Positions 1-10,833 of a stretch of 64,000 nt of DNA are shown piece after piece (within the stretch, counting starts at the first letter, position 1; each line of letters opens with the position of its first letter). Origin of the DNA: Euonymus europaeus (lineage: Eukaryota; Streptophyta; Magnoliopsida; Celastrales; Celastraceae). The notes below the pieces were generated by a model. It saw nothing but the letters and a program-made list of their open reading frames with translations. It searched no databases and had not been told where the DNA came from. The DNA lies in NCBI GenBank assembly GCA_963580455.1, contig OY756967.1, positions 24,040,022-24,104,021 on the forward strand. Reading direction: 5' to 3'. Both the position numbers and the translations under genes were made by a program.

Positions 1-148
1 GGTCTGGTTTTGTTCAAGGTTCCGCTCAATGTGCCTAATTTGTTCAGTATACTATTTGGTAATGAAAGCAATTTCCTCCACAGACCATGAAAATTTATCA
101 CTAGTTTATCGTAATTGTGTTATAACTATTGATGCATGCTTCCTCCAG

Positions 149-187
149 GTCTATTTGCTGGAATATTATTTGCCAGAGCCAAAATGA
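149..187 (+). other. Possible last-exon remnant of a gene running in from the left
   Basis: A pyrimidine-rich tract ending in cctccag at 141-148 looks like a 3' splice site. It is followed by a short open frame ending YYLPEPK and a TGA at 185-187. The same frame is open from position 2, so the coding stretch could be longer. I do not recognise the product. It may be the end of a gene that starts outside the window, or chance. Confidence 0.2.
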
Positions 188-1544
188 CCTGACAAAAATT
201 TAAATTTGATGGATAAGTTTCATGCTGAAGTATCCAAGTCTGGTGGTTCACCAGCACCTGGGTTCTGCGATCTAAGCGGAGTGCGGCTGGCTTATTGATT
301 TTTTTGTAATTCTCGACATCGTTTATAGAGGGATGAATCGTTATGGTACAATATACTTTTCATGATATTTAGTGGAATATAATATTAAGAAAGAAAAGAA
401 AAGAAAAGAAAAGAAAATAGTGGAGTTGCTTTAATTACCAGAAAATATATAGCTATGCATGTGTTTGGTGTGTGAATTTGGGATAAACTGAGATTAGGCG
501 ACCGCGGTCGATGAAAGAAGTAGATTTTTGCCTAAATTAATTACGAAACGTTTTCGTTTTTATGAGTTACTATAAATTTCATTTATCGCTCTTATTAAAT
601 TCATTTCTTCCGTAACTGGCAGAACGTTTTTGAAAATGTTTGAGGACTTGATCATTTGAAAATTCAAATGAGACCAGCTCTCTTGCCACGAGCCATCTCC
701 ATGACATTTCTAATACCAACCAAGTAGTCTGTTTAGTGTATAATTGCAATCTATAAATGAAAATTTTATGGTAAATCTACACCTCTTACTCTTGACATAT
801 CAACAATATTGTTCGTTTTCAGTTTATTTGATTTCTAAAGATGCACGGGATTTACACCGCTTTGTTCTTCGTAAGTCTTGCAAATTTTAAAAAATGACTT
901 TGTTATAGTTAAGAGGAGGTTTTTACATGTATATATCATGTGAAAGTCATTGACTTTACCAATGCGATATCGTGTCTTTACAGTTTTTTTTTTCGTAACT
1001 TTATAATAGTATAAAACGAAGCTTAGATTTAAAATAGTTAAGTTTATTTGAAATTATATTTTAAATGGTTCACAAGTATTTTCACAAAGGAAATTGTGAA
1101 ATATTGATGGATAATGAAAAATAATTAAATATGAGATTAACATCTCTTTCGTGATATCATTCCATGCAGGGCCGAGAAACTAAATTCCTAGGCAACAGAA
1201 TATTGCCATTCGCGAAAAACATATACCCATGTATGCATGCACACATTCTCACTCACCGCCAATCAGAAGTTGTCGAGCGAGGTGAAGGAAAAAAGACAAA
1301 CAGAAACGAAAAATGATTGAGAAGTCCAACTAATTAAAAGAAATAACAGAAACACAAATGCCACTTGTCTCTGAAAAACCCACTTCGATAAAATCAAAGA
1401 AACTAGGTCACTTCTTTGATACCCCGACTACTACTTTACCAATGTAACCTAACAACACGCAGCAATTAAGGACGCAAATGTGAAATGTTAATTAACAGCT
1501 ACCTCGCTACTAATTAAGCTTACAGCGTCAGAAGCTAGGGTTGT
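188..1544. other. Intergenic, AT-rich, 3' flank of the MYB gene
   Basis: I see no gene here. It holds an (AAAAG)n microsatellite at 388-418 and otherwise unremarkable AT-rich sequence. The part next to 1544 will include the 3' UTR of the MYB gene on the minus strand. Confidence 0.5.
388..418. repeat. (AAAAG)n microsatellite
   Basis: About six tandem copies of a five-base AAAAG unit are visible directly. It is likely to vary in length between individuals. Confidence 0.85.
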
Positions 1545-3808
1545 TCATTGATTAGTACTACTTCCCTGAAGAAGCGGGAAGAAATAACACACCATCTCTA
1601 TCAAGTCCATCTCTTTCCTTCCGCCATTGGAAGAAGCTGCAGCAGTACTTTCATCTATCACAAACTCTATATTGTTCATGTCAGCAGCATTACTGTAATC
1701 AGAAGAAGCAATCGATGAAGAAGTTACACCACCATTCAGCAAGTAAGAGAGGTATAGGTCTGAGTACAAATGGGTTCTTGGAGTTTCTTCTTCTTGTTGA
1801 ACCACATTGACACTGCCATTTTGTTTTGGAATACTAGGCATTGTACCACTGAGGTTGTTATGGTCACAGCCGTTGATTTGATAGAAATCAAGACCTCCAT
1901 GATCACCATGATTGGGTGGCTGCAGCGGCTGGTCATTATTAGCAAAGAAGTTTAGCATGAAGTAGAGTTCCTCATCACACGTTTGGGAAATCAGCGGCGG
2001 AGGTGAGTCATCGGTGGTTGGTTCTGATAGTTCCGGGAGGAAGTAATTGATCCGGCATGACGACGGGTTCTGATCGGATACAGCGGAGGAGCTGGCCGGA
2101 GTGCTGGCTGCAGTGGTTGTGGTGGAAGCAATATTATTACTGAAGTTCTTGCTTCTGATATAGTCTTGGAGAATTGATGATTGAGGCTGCTTGTTGTCAT
2201 CAGGTTTTGACGATTGCTTGTTCTTCCTTCTAGAATTCTGTCTTCTCTTAGAGGCATTCCAGTGATTCTTGATCGCATTTTCAGTCCTTCCCGGAATTCG
2301 CTTTGCGATCTCAGCCCATTTGTTGCCGACTTGGGCATGAGCTTCCACTAGTACTCTCTCTTCCTCTTCACTCCAGCTATCTTTCTAAGCATATACATAT
2401 ATATACAATCCTCAACAAAGAAGAAACATCATGACAACCCACACACACTCGCGCGTATATATAGTTTTGCATATAAAAGTTGAATATTTTTTAATTATAA
2501 TTACAAGAAGAAAAAAAATGTGTGGGGCGCGCGCTAGATTTAGGGTTTCAATCGTGAAGTTCATTATATAAGGAAACTGACTTCAATCTTATTATCCTGA
2601 TTATGTAAAAATTGCATATGAACTCTTGGTTATTTCTTAATTAATTAATTAATGAAAGATCTAAGAGGGCAAACAAGAAGATTTCCTAATTGATATATAT
2701 ATATAGATATGAAATCACACACATATATAATTCTATATATCTAAAAAAGAGGATATGCATGTTCCTTGCACGAGATCTTAATTTGCATTTGCTTGACATT
2801 GCTATAAAAGGTTTCAAATTTGAATCTTTGTAACCCAATAAACAGCTAACACCCCACTACCATTAGGGTAGAAAGAAGAAGAAGAAACCTTAATATTTTT
2901 GTTGTTTGGAAGTCATGATCGTATCCATACCTTCGTGTGTGTGTGTGTGAATATGGGAATTAACCAAGGAATACTTCAAAAGTACATGCAAAATTCCCTA
3001 AGATCTAACGAACTAGGAAATGATAAAAATTAAAACTATATCACATTTGCAAAAATTAAAAAGAAAAAACGAAAAGCAAAAGAAGAAGAAAAGGAAGAAC
3101 CTTGATATGTGGGCGCAAATGATTGTGCCATCTCTCTCGACACTGTTTGCCTGCTCTCCCAAAAAGCTTTACAGCAATCTGTGCCCATTTCCTCACTCCA
3201 TATTGATTCACCAACCTTATTAGTTTCCTTGACAAACCACAAAATAAAATTAATACCCGAAAAACACCTCATTGTCAAACTTTACCCAAAAAAGAACTAT
3301 AAAGAAACAACAAATTATATACCAAATTAAACCTCGTACACACACACACATATATATAAATATACCTGTCTTCTTCATCTGTCCATTGTCCTTTGATCAA
3401 AGTTTCATTACAAACTCGCTTACCTCTCTTTCCAACCCCTTTATTCGAACCTTTCTTCACTCCAACTCTCACTTCTTCTTTAGGGTTTCTCTGTTGTGTC
3501 CAGTTTAGACTCTCTCTGTCCCTATAAAACCCATCAAGAAAATTTGTTTCTTGAAAACAATCCCAAAAAACCCCATGACCACCACCACCAGTGCTAGAAG
3601 AAGAAGAAGAGAACCCATCAACAGTACCAACACCAGATTCTTCGTAATTCTTCAGAGTTGAGAAATGACTGCTTTGACCCCACAAGAACCTGTCTATGGC
3701 AGAGAAAGTTGGGCATGAGGGTCGATATGTAGATGATGGGTTTGTTTGGTAATTTGAATACCCAATACCATCACCGCCACCATTAACTCCTACTCCTCCT
3801 TCTTCCAT
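1545..3808 (-). CDS. R2R3-MYB transcription factor, MYB64/MYB119/MYB98 type
   Basis: There are three exons: 3808-3366, 3227-3101 and 2384-1545 (469 aa). All introns are GT-AG and the phases agree. The N-terminus (1-137) is low-complexity and rich in Gly and Ser. MYB repeat R2 covers about residues 138-190, starting IKGQWTDEEDR and containing GKQCRERWHNHLRP. Repeat R3 (about 191-241) contains KDSWSEEEER and IPGRTENAIKNHW. The expected tryptophans are present in both repeats, so DNA binding should be intact. A basic tract (RRQNSRRKNK) follows and may be a nuclear localisation signal. The rest is Ser/Asn-rich and acidic. The R2 wording KLIRLV and the SKRRQNS ending place it with the MYB64/MYB119/MYB98 group, which in Arabidopsis acts in the female gametophyte and seed. 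A reproductive role is therefore inference. The exact paralogue cannot be settled here. Confidence 0.92.
2929..2950. repeat. (GT)n microsatellite in MYB intron 2
   Basis: A short GT dinucleotide run lies inside the larger MYB intron (3100-2385). Confidence 0.6.
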
Positions 3809-6800
3809 GAAAGGAGAGCTTCAGAGGTGCTAATTCAAATCGTAGAACGAACAAGCTTGAGTTATGGTATTTTTTGTGTGCGGATTTTGTTTTCTTTGGT
3901 TCTCTAGTGCTTGTAAGGAAACTTCATAACAAGAGCTGAAGATAAAGCTTATAGCGTGCCTTTGTAAATGAGCCACATGGCTTAACAGCCGTTGATTTTG
4001 ACGGTTCATCCAACGGTTCAGGATGTAAACTTGGTGTAACTCCTGAGCTTCTTCTTTCGGACAAAAGTAGAGAGCGGGGTGGAGAGATTGGTGCGTTCGT
4101 TATTAAAACCATATTAAATTAATCATTTCCCCGTAATGCCAAAAAATAAAATAAAAAAATAAAAATTGAGAAAAAAACAACAATCTCTTAAAAAAATAAC
4201 GTCAACGTCGTCTTCTTCTTTCTTATTCTTGAATAATATGGATGAATAGTAATTATTTCAAGTTGATTAATAAAATATAGAATTAAAAAGTTAAGTATTT
4301 TTTTAAAATTAAAAATGGTTGGTTAAAGTCTTACAAAAACGTGGGTGGAGATGTGATTTATGAATTGTAAATACTAATTATTAGGGTGATTAAATTGAGG
4401 AGATTTTCAAGTCCTGAATTTAATTTCTTTGGTCCCTTGATGCTCAATTGCTCTCTCCATTTTATTTTATTTTTTAAAATTTCTAAAGCTTAGCTAAATG
4501 ACTCGTGTTGATTCGGTTATTGACTGGTCAAATATTGGCCTTTGTTGCAAGTTGGTTACCAGAAAAGGGAAGAACATGAAACATGGTTGTATAGAAATAT
4601 GTGTGTGATGATGATTTCTTCAACTTAGACCCATAAATTCAGTCAAAATACATGGATTTATAGCATCCTCCACAAGGTCATGACAATTATGCTGAATTTC
4701 AACTAATTTTGACTCGATAAATTCGTGTAACCGATCACAAATATATGCATATGGAATTAATACTTTGATTGATCGGTAGATATGGTCAAACAATCTAGAT
4801 TTGATTTAGTCCTTAGTAAGCTGTAAATCTAATAATTAAATGATAAATCAGAGTAGACAGTCCTGGGTGCCCAAGTAAAATGTGGAAACCACTACATATC
4901 TCCCACGACCAGTTATTTGGGCTTTTTTATATAGTATTGCCCTATTGGGCCGAGCTGTTCTTCCATTTCAAGACCCATAATAGAGCACCTCGTTTAGTTC
5001 TAATTTTAGATGTCCCATCCAGGAATGGCAACCAAGATCGAGTTGAAAAGAAGAAAAAATTCCCTTGGTCTAGTTTGGGCTGTAAAGATTTTCTCAATAA
5101 ATAAAAAAAGCCCAATAAGAACCCAACTTCTCAGCCCAGTTAGGGAATCGCCGAGCCGCCAACTGAGAGCGAGTTGCGCGAGCAGCTTCGACAACCAATA
5201 TACATCGAGTTATTGATTTTTAAAGTACTTGAATCCCTATGGTCTGTTTATTTCTCTATATTTTCATTTTCTGTTTTGTTTTTTATATCAAGAAAACGTT
5301 TCTTCTGTTTTCGTTTTCTGTCTTCTAGTGATTTTGTGTCTTCTGCGTTTTCCAAAGAACAACCGAACGTATTTTTAATCTAATTATTTTTATAAATGTT
5401 CTTAGTAACGTTAGTAAATTCAAGAATGTTCTAATGAAGATTCTAATTTTCTAATGCCTTCGGGGTCGGGAAGGCATGGGATGTTAAATGAAGACATGGG
5501 AGTGTAGCTTAATATCACCATATCTTCACGTGATTAATAGATACATAAATACGTACATACACTGAATCCAAGCCTTGTTCAACAATAGCGGTTGTTGTTA
5601 ATGCTGCTTCAATTCAAATCTAGACTTGGAAGAAGAGAGTTTCAACTTGACCACCCAAACGTAATTTTCTAGCGTCAAAACTAATGATATTACAAGGCAA
5701 ACATCAAGATGATCTCTACAAATGCTAGAGATTAATTTATAAGAATATATAGTGGAAATATATATATACATACATATATGTATTTTCAAGAATGATTTCA
5801 AACACGTGGGGTCCACTTATTCGGGTACCACAAGAAAATCACTACTCACTAGTAGTGGAAAAAGAGTCCCGTAAATTCTCACACGCAGATGCAGACATCC
5901 GTGTCCGTAACAATTTATGTTGTATATATTTGCTTCATATGAAAGGTGGTTTACAGCCTGTAATCTCTCCAAAATAACCAAACAAAAAAGAACAGGAGAA
6001 TTAACAAATCAAAAACTAAAAAACAAAAACAGGGAGATGAAATTAGTTCAGCAATTGGTTTTAAACCTGTAAAAGTACTGTCAATTGTCATGTGAGGTAC
6101 ATGAGGAGTTGCAGGTCCAATGAAGACGGGGCAAGCACGTGAGGAAACTTTGCGATATCCAATCCCAGTTTAGTCAACATATCAAATTTCAAAGTCAAAC
6201 ACATGGTGAAGGTGGGCAATAACTCGCTCAGCTGGGCTTTCGACTTCTTGTGTGAATCTTTCTAGGTATCTCTTACTGAAGACGAATCTTCCTATTTAAA
6301 GGAATCGAACTTGTTCTTTATTGATTAACATAACAACAATTACGAGTTACTTTCTCATGACACAATTGCGATTTTAATAGCACATTCAGCAGAGCATCAG
6401 ATCAGGCATAGGCCTTTTTGCTTGGAATCTCAGGTTGACAGTTGATACTGGAACTTTGTAGTTAAAAATGCACATTAATTATATTAACAAAAAGAAAGGG
6501 ACTAACTATAATTTGCTTCCATGTGGTTTCTGTAAACAAAAAAGAAAACAGTTTTTACTGTGCAAAAAGCCAAAAACAAAACAAAAGGTAGAAGCCGAGC
6601 ACAAGACACGCCTCAGCCAAAATCTCCGCCCATTGTTGCTACTCTTCCGTAAAACACCACCACCGACCCACCACTCTCCAGTCCCACACCTTCCTTTTAA
6701 TTTTATAAGAACTGCATCAAAATAAGTAAAGGATAATATAAGATCTTCAAACTATTACCGTAACCAAAATTCCCATAATTTTTACTGTGTTTTTGGGAAC

Positions 6801-6879
6801 TGGAAATGCTGTGGTGGGTTTTTTTCTCCTCTGATTTTTGGCTTGGACGTTTGAGCAGTTGGGGGTTTCGTTCTAGTTT
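3809..6879. other. Intergenic between the MYB gene and the TPR gene
   Basis: The left end is the 5' flank of the MYB gene; the right end is the 3' flank of the TPR gene. Short open frames here are not supported by codon pattern or homology. The only notable feature is a cluster of TGGGCY-type motifs near 4946-5138, listed separately. Confidence 0.5.
4946..5138. promoter_or_regulatory. Cluster of site II (TGGGCY) motifs without a recognised gene
   Basis: TGGGCC or TGGGCT, or the complement, occurs near 4946, 5076, 5109 and 5133. Such motifs bind TCP factors and are typical of plant housekeeping promoters. No convincing coding sequence follows on either side, so this may be the promoter of a non-coding RNA, a relic, or chance. 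Confidence 0.3.
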
Positions 6880-8739
6880 CTAGGCTTCTAGGCAGGTATC
6901 GGGTGGGGTGAGAGGGAAGCACGTGTCATCCGCACCAGTGTTCCACAAGAAATGTGCATAATGAGCCGGATAATAAGCATTGCTAGGATCTGCATCAATG
7001 GCTTCTAAGAAAGTCTCTTCCGCAGCCCACAAATCACTCTTTACTTTCCACAGGAAGAATGCGTACTTACTGTACGCTTCCGCGTCCGGTGGCTTTATAG
7101 CTGTAGCTTTCTTAAAGTACTCCTCTGCCCTGTTTGACATTAACAACAAACACAAGTTACGATCGGATCATTTGTGATTTATTATATCATTATCTATGAT
7201 CTTTCTATAAATGGAAGTATCGACCACAAATGCTCCAATCAGTGATCTTTACCTGTCGTAGTCATGGGCAACAGTGAAGAGAAATTGGGCGTAATTGGAG
7301 AGGAGAAGAGGGTTATGAGGATCCAGAGTCAACTCTGATCGATAGAACATGTCCGTTTGGAAGAAATCCACAAAATCATCTGGTTCAATCTTTGCGTTTA
7401 CAGGGGAAACTAATCTCTGCATGGTATCGTGATCCAGAGGCTCATTTTTCATTGCAGCTTGCATTCTTGAAGATTCTTCGACTATGGAATTCCATAATTG
7501 CAACTCTTCTTCGCTACTATCTTGCCCTGGAGTGGAATCTGCTTCCGCTTTATTACCAGTGGAGGAGACCTGGGAAGCTCCATCTGGGACAATTGTTCTG
7601 TACTGGTCCGACCGGTCAAACTTATCATCACCGTCACTGCCATTTGCTGCAGGACGGACCAGGCCACCATTGCCATTGTTACCCCCTACGGAAGTCGTCT
7701 TGCCACTTGAAGACGAGACTGAAAAAGACTTGATCGCTGAATAATCAAACTTTTGACTCCTCTGGTCCTCTACTTCCTCTATCACTGACGCTGTTGCCAT
7801 TCCAGTATAAGATGTGAGAGGCAGAGCAGCTGCGATGGCATTGTTACTCGCCATGGAATGTACAGAGAAGTTTGCCAGTAGAATCATCACATATACCATG
7901 AGAGTCGGTGTATGTGAGAAAACTTGTTGGAATAGCCAGACGAATGAAGCGTGCATTTCCTGCTGTACGCGACCTAGAATCCCCTGCAAATCTTCGTAAA
8001 ACAGAACCTCCCTCATCTGCAACGTGTAGCTCTGGAGCTCTCTGATTATAAACACCATGGATGAGAAGGCCTTTTTAACAGAACAATAAGCTGATTCCCC
8101 TACTTCTCTAAAACCTTGTTGCCAATGCATCTTCTTCTTTATCATTCGAAGTGAAAGTGGAAGATCGACGCTATTTGCCTTCCTTTCAATACTCGCCGCT
8201 ATAATATAATCCCTATCCGGCCAATTCGGCGCCTCAATAGAATCATGACCGTTCTGTACAAAGTTGACGCTACTGTTATTTTCACTAAACTCTGAGGACA
8301 CTAAGCTGTTGTCGTGATTGTCTCCAGTATCAGAAACTACCACCGATTCATCATCCACGGAGGCATTGTTACCGTCATCGTTGTCGTCGACGCCGGAGAG
8401 TTGGAACCTAAGTGCTATTTCTTGAATCTTCTTCGAGAATTCTTCGTCCGAGAAGGCGTCCAACCTGGCACTGCAAGCTCTCCTCATAGGACGAACATCG
8501 GACGTGGGATACTCGTAAGACCGAGATCTGCGGAGCTTTGACGATGGGGAACCAAACAGAGCCGATCGGTCCAGTATCTGCACGTACCGGCACACGAGAG
8601 TAGCTCCTCCCTCGCCGCTGCACCGTCGTTTCGACGAAGGAGACGAGATTGCAGAGGCTAGCGCTTGTGAGGAAGAAGATGAATGAGGAAGCACCGGCTG
8701 CGGCCATTGAAAACACGTCGTAGCTACGTTCACCCCCAT
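6880..8739 (-). CDS. TPR-like superfamily protein (Arabidopsis At2g29670/At1g07280 type)
   Basis: Two coding exons, 8739-7253 and 7129-6880, give 578 aa. I chose the ATG at 8739 (MGVNVATT), not the in-frame ATG at 8859. A 3' splice site (tttcag, ending at 8835) and a strong donor (GTAAGT at 9081-9076) imply a leader intron that removes the upstream ATG. The N-terminal half is Ser-rich, with a basic patch (KLRRSRSYEYP) and an acidic stretch. A hydrophobic segment (PTLMVYVMILLANF) lies mid-protein and could be a membrane helix. The C-terminus has TPR-like units, each with an NPLLLSNYAQFL or DAEAYSKYAFFLW pattern, ending near HFLWNTGADDTCFP. That ending is characteristic of this plant family. 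Its biochemical role is unknown to me. In Arabidopsis the homologue sits beside CDC6, as here. Confidence 0.88.
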
Positions 8740-8833
8740 TTGTTGACTGTTCAAGAGAAAAAGCTTGTCAGATTCTCTAAAAGGCACTATGTGAGAACTC
8801 GTTGCCTTATAACTCCTTTCCAATTCAAACGAA

Positions 8834-9170
8834 CCTGAAAAATCAACGGAAACAATCATAAGTCAGTAAATGAAACTGTTTGAATTCCATCTCACACCGA
8901 TTTTCCGAGAAAATATAGGCAAACAAAAAACAGAAACCACACGATTCCGAATATTATAAACTCAAATTTAAAAAATAGAGGCCATAGAACAAACAATAGT
9001 CAATCGTCACTCTCACTTGATTATCGGATCCAGAAACCAGAATAAAAAGGCATGGAATTTAAGATCCCTAAAACAACTTACGTTTGTAGAATTGTAGAAT
9101 CTCCGACGAAATTCCGGCGAAGAATCAAAGCTAAGTAGTTGAACCTAGCTTGACTGGCAGCACGAAGTGC
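8834..9170 (-). other. 5' leader of the TPR gene with an intron
   Basis: On the minus strand a leader exon ends at 9082 before a GTAAGT donor (9081-9076). The intron ends with tttcag at 8835. The spliced leader contains no ATG before 8739, which supports the downstream start. The left limit of the transcript near 9170 is estimated from the TATA box. Confidence 0.6.
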
Positions 9171-9183
9171 TAGCGAAACCTCT

Positions 9184-9191
9184 TATTTATA
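9184..9191 (-). promoter_or_regulatory. TATA box of the TPR gene
   Basis: TATAAATA on the minus strand lies roughly 100 bases upstream of the leader donor site. A transcription start about 30 bases downstream would leave a short ATG-free leader. Confidence 0.55.
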
Positions 9192-9965
9192 CAGTCCAGC
9201 TCTTTTGGACTATTCCGCGTTATAAAAATCTAGGTTAGGTTTTGGTTAATTTTTAGAGTATATATTTTAGTCAAATTATATCGTTAATTTTTCATCGGTT
9301 ATGCCAATTTTTAAATTTTTGTTCGAATTTCTAATCAATTTTAATAAAAAATAATTAAAAAAGTGAACCGATCAATTCGATTTAATCACATGAACCTTCA
9401 TTTTGCCCTTTTTTTTTGGACAGCCCAATTAAAATTTCTCCACCGAAAGTGAGGAAATTAGGTTTAAGGCCAAAATTAAATAGCGGAGTACGTACTACGG
9501 ATCCGCACATCGTGTGAAAAGGGTTATTTTGGTTTCGAGGTTGAATTGTCAAATTCCAGTTGTAATACTTTCTTATATTTACTCTATTAATAAACAAGTC
9601 CATAAAAGTAACTCAAGAAAATCATAATGATTTCTTTTATAAATGAATTATTTTAATTAACGCTGTGATATAACCTTTTTCAAGTAATTACTCATTACAA
9701 ATTTACAATCCTTAGTAATAATCTTGCTATAATTCTCTCAAATTAATAACCCAGTTCATTAAACTCATCTTATGTACGTTGTTTGGAGAGAACAATAATT
9801 AGTGAAAACAAAATGTTAATAGAGTGTGCTTTCAGTCATTTAGAGAAGAAAAAAAGCCACGTGCATGATTGTTCAGATGATGTACTGAGTGCTGTCTATC
9901 GTAGGATGATAAATAATAATATATATATTCAGTATATATATACGTGTGCGGCCTGGGTTCGATAA

Positions 9966-10147
9966 TAGAGCCCGGGTCATCCCGGTATTTGGGAAGGGGT
10001 TGGGTCATCCTAGGGTCGGGACGTCTCAGGCTTCAGGATCGAGCCCGAGTCATCTCGAGGTCAGGAATAGGGTCTCGATCATCTCTGGAGTTTGAGATTG
10101 GGCTTGGGTCATCTCGGGTCTAGAAAGGAGTATGGGTCATCCCGCAC
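9966..10147. repeat. Degenerate GGGTCATC-type minisatellite
   Basis: Variants of GGGTCATCYCGGG recur about every 25-40 bases (for example near 9974, 10002, 10034, 10107 and 10135), separated by G-rich spacers such as GGTCGGGA. This GC-rich block contrasts sharply with the AT-rich flanks. It may be a decayed minisatellite or part of a GC-rich transposon end. Confidence 0.55.
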
Positions 10148-10620
10148 ATACAAATATGTAATGATACATGTGTAAATAATTTATAATATTTGAGAATATA
10201 TTTGTCCAGTGAACAAATATTTGATTTTTTAATTACAATATCAAATTTTAAATGATATTGTGATTTCTTGATTTGTAAATAATATCATTACCAAGTAATT
10301 GAATTACACTACATTTTTAAATTAGTGGGTACCAAACATTGTAATGTAATCCGAATACAATTATCATTACATTACAAGGGTAACCAAACATGTCATATTG
10401 AACACTCAGGGCAATCAAACTTGTCGTTAACCATCTGTTAAATTTTGACTACGTATACATGTTAAATGGTGATTAGATTAACCCTTATTAGGTGCCCTAG
10501 AAAAAGACAGGGCCAAAAAACCCTAATACCTTTTCTCTCCTATGGGGTTGATGAATTCAATTTTTCCTGGATCTAGTTTTTTTTATTTGAAAAAAGGATT
10601 TTGCAGGATTTATCTCATTC

Positions 10621-10642
10621 ATATATATATATATATATATAT
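10621..10642. repeat. (AT)11 microsatellite
   Basis: An uninterrupted AT dinucleotide run is seen directly. Confidence 0.85.
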
Positions 10643-10683
10643 CCTCTCTATTCGTCACGTATGTGGTGATTCGGTGACATATA

Positions 10684-10833
10684 ATCATCACCTAATGTGG
10701 AATTTTTACGATATGAGTGAGTTTGTCATCTCTTGTTGAAGAAGATGTCAAGATCCATCATCATCTAATGTTGGTTTTTTTTATATATACGATTGAGTTT
10801 GTCATCTCTTGTTGAAGAAAATGTCAAGATCAA
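10684..10833. repeat. Tandem duplication, two copies of about 75 bp
   Basis: Copy one (10684-10756) and copy two (10757-10833) both run from an ATCATCA-YCTAATG start to TTGTTGAAGA-ATGTCAAGATC. They differ by a few substitutions and a small indel in a T-rich stretch. Confidence 0.75.

Noticed and set aside
7392..7744. Plus-strand frames within the TPR gene
   Set aside because: They are shadows of a well-supported minus-strand coding exon.
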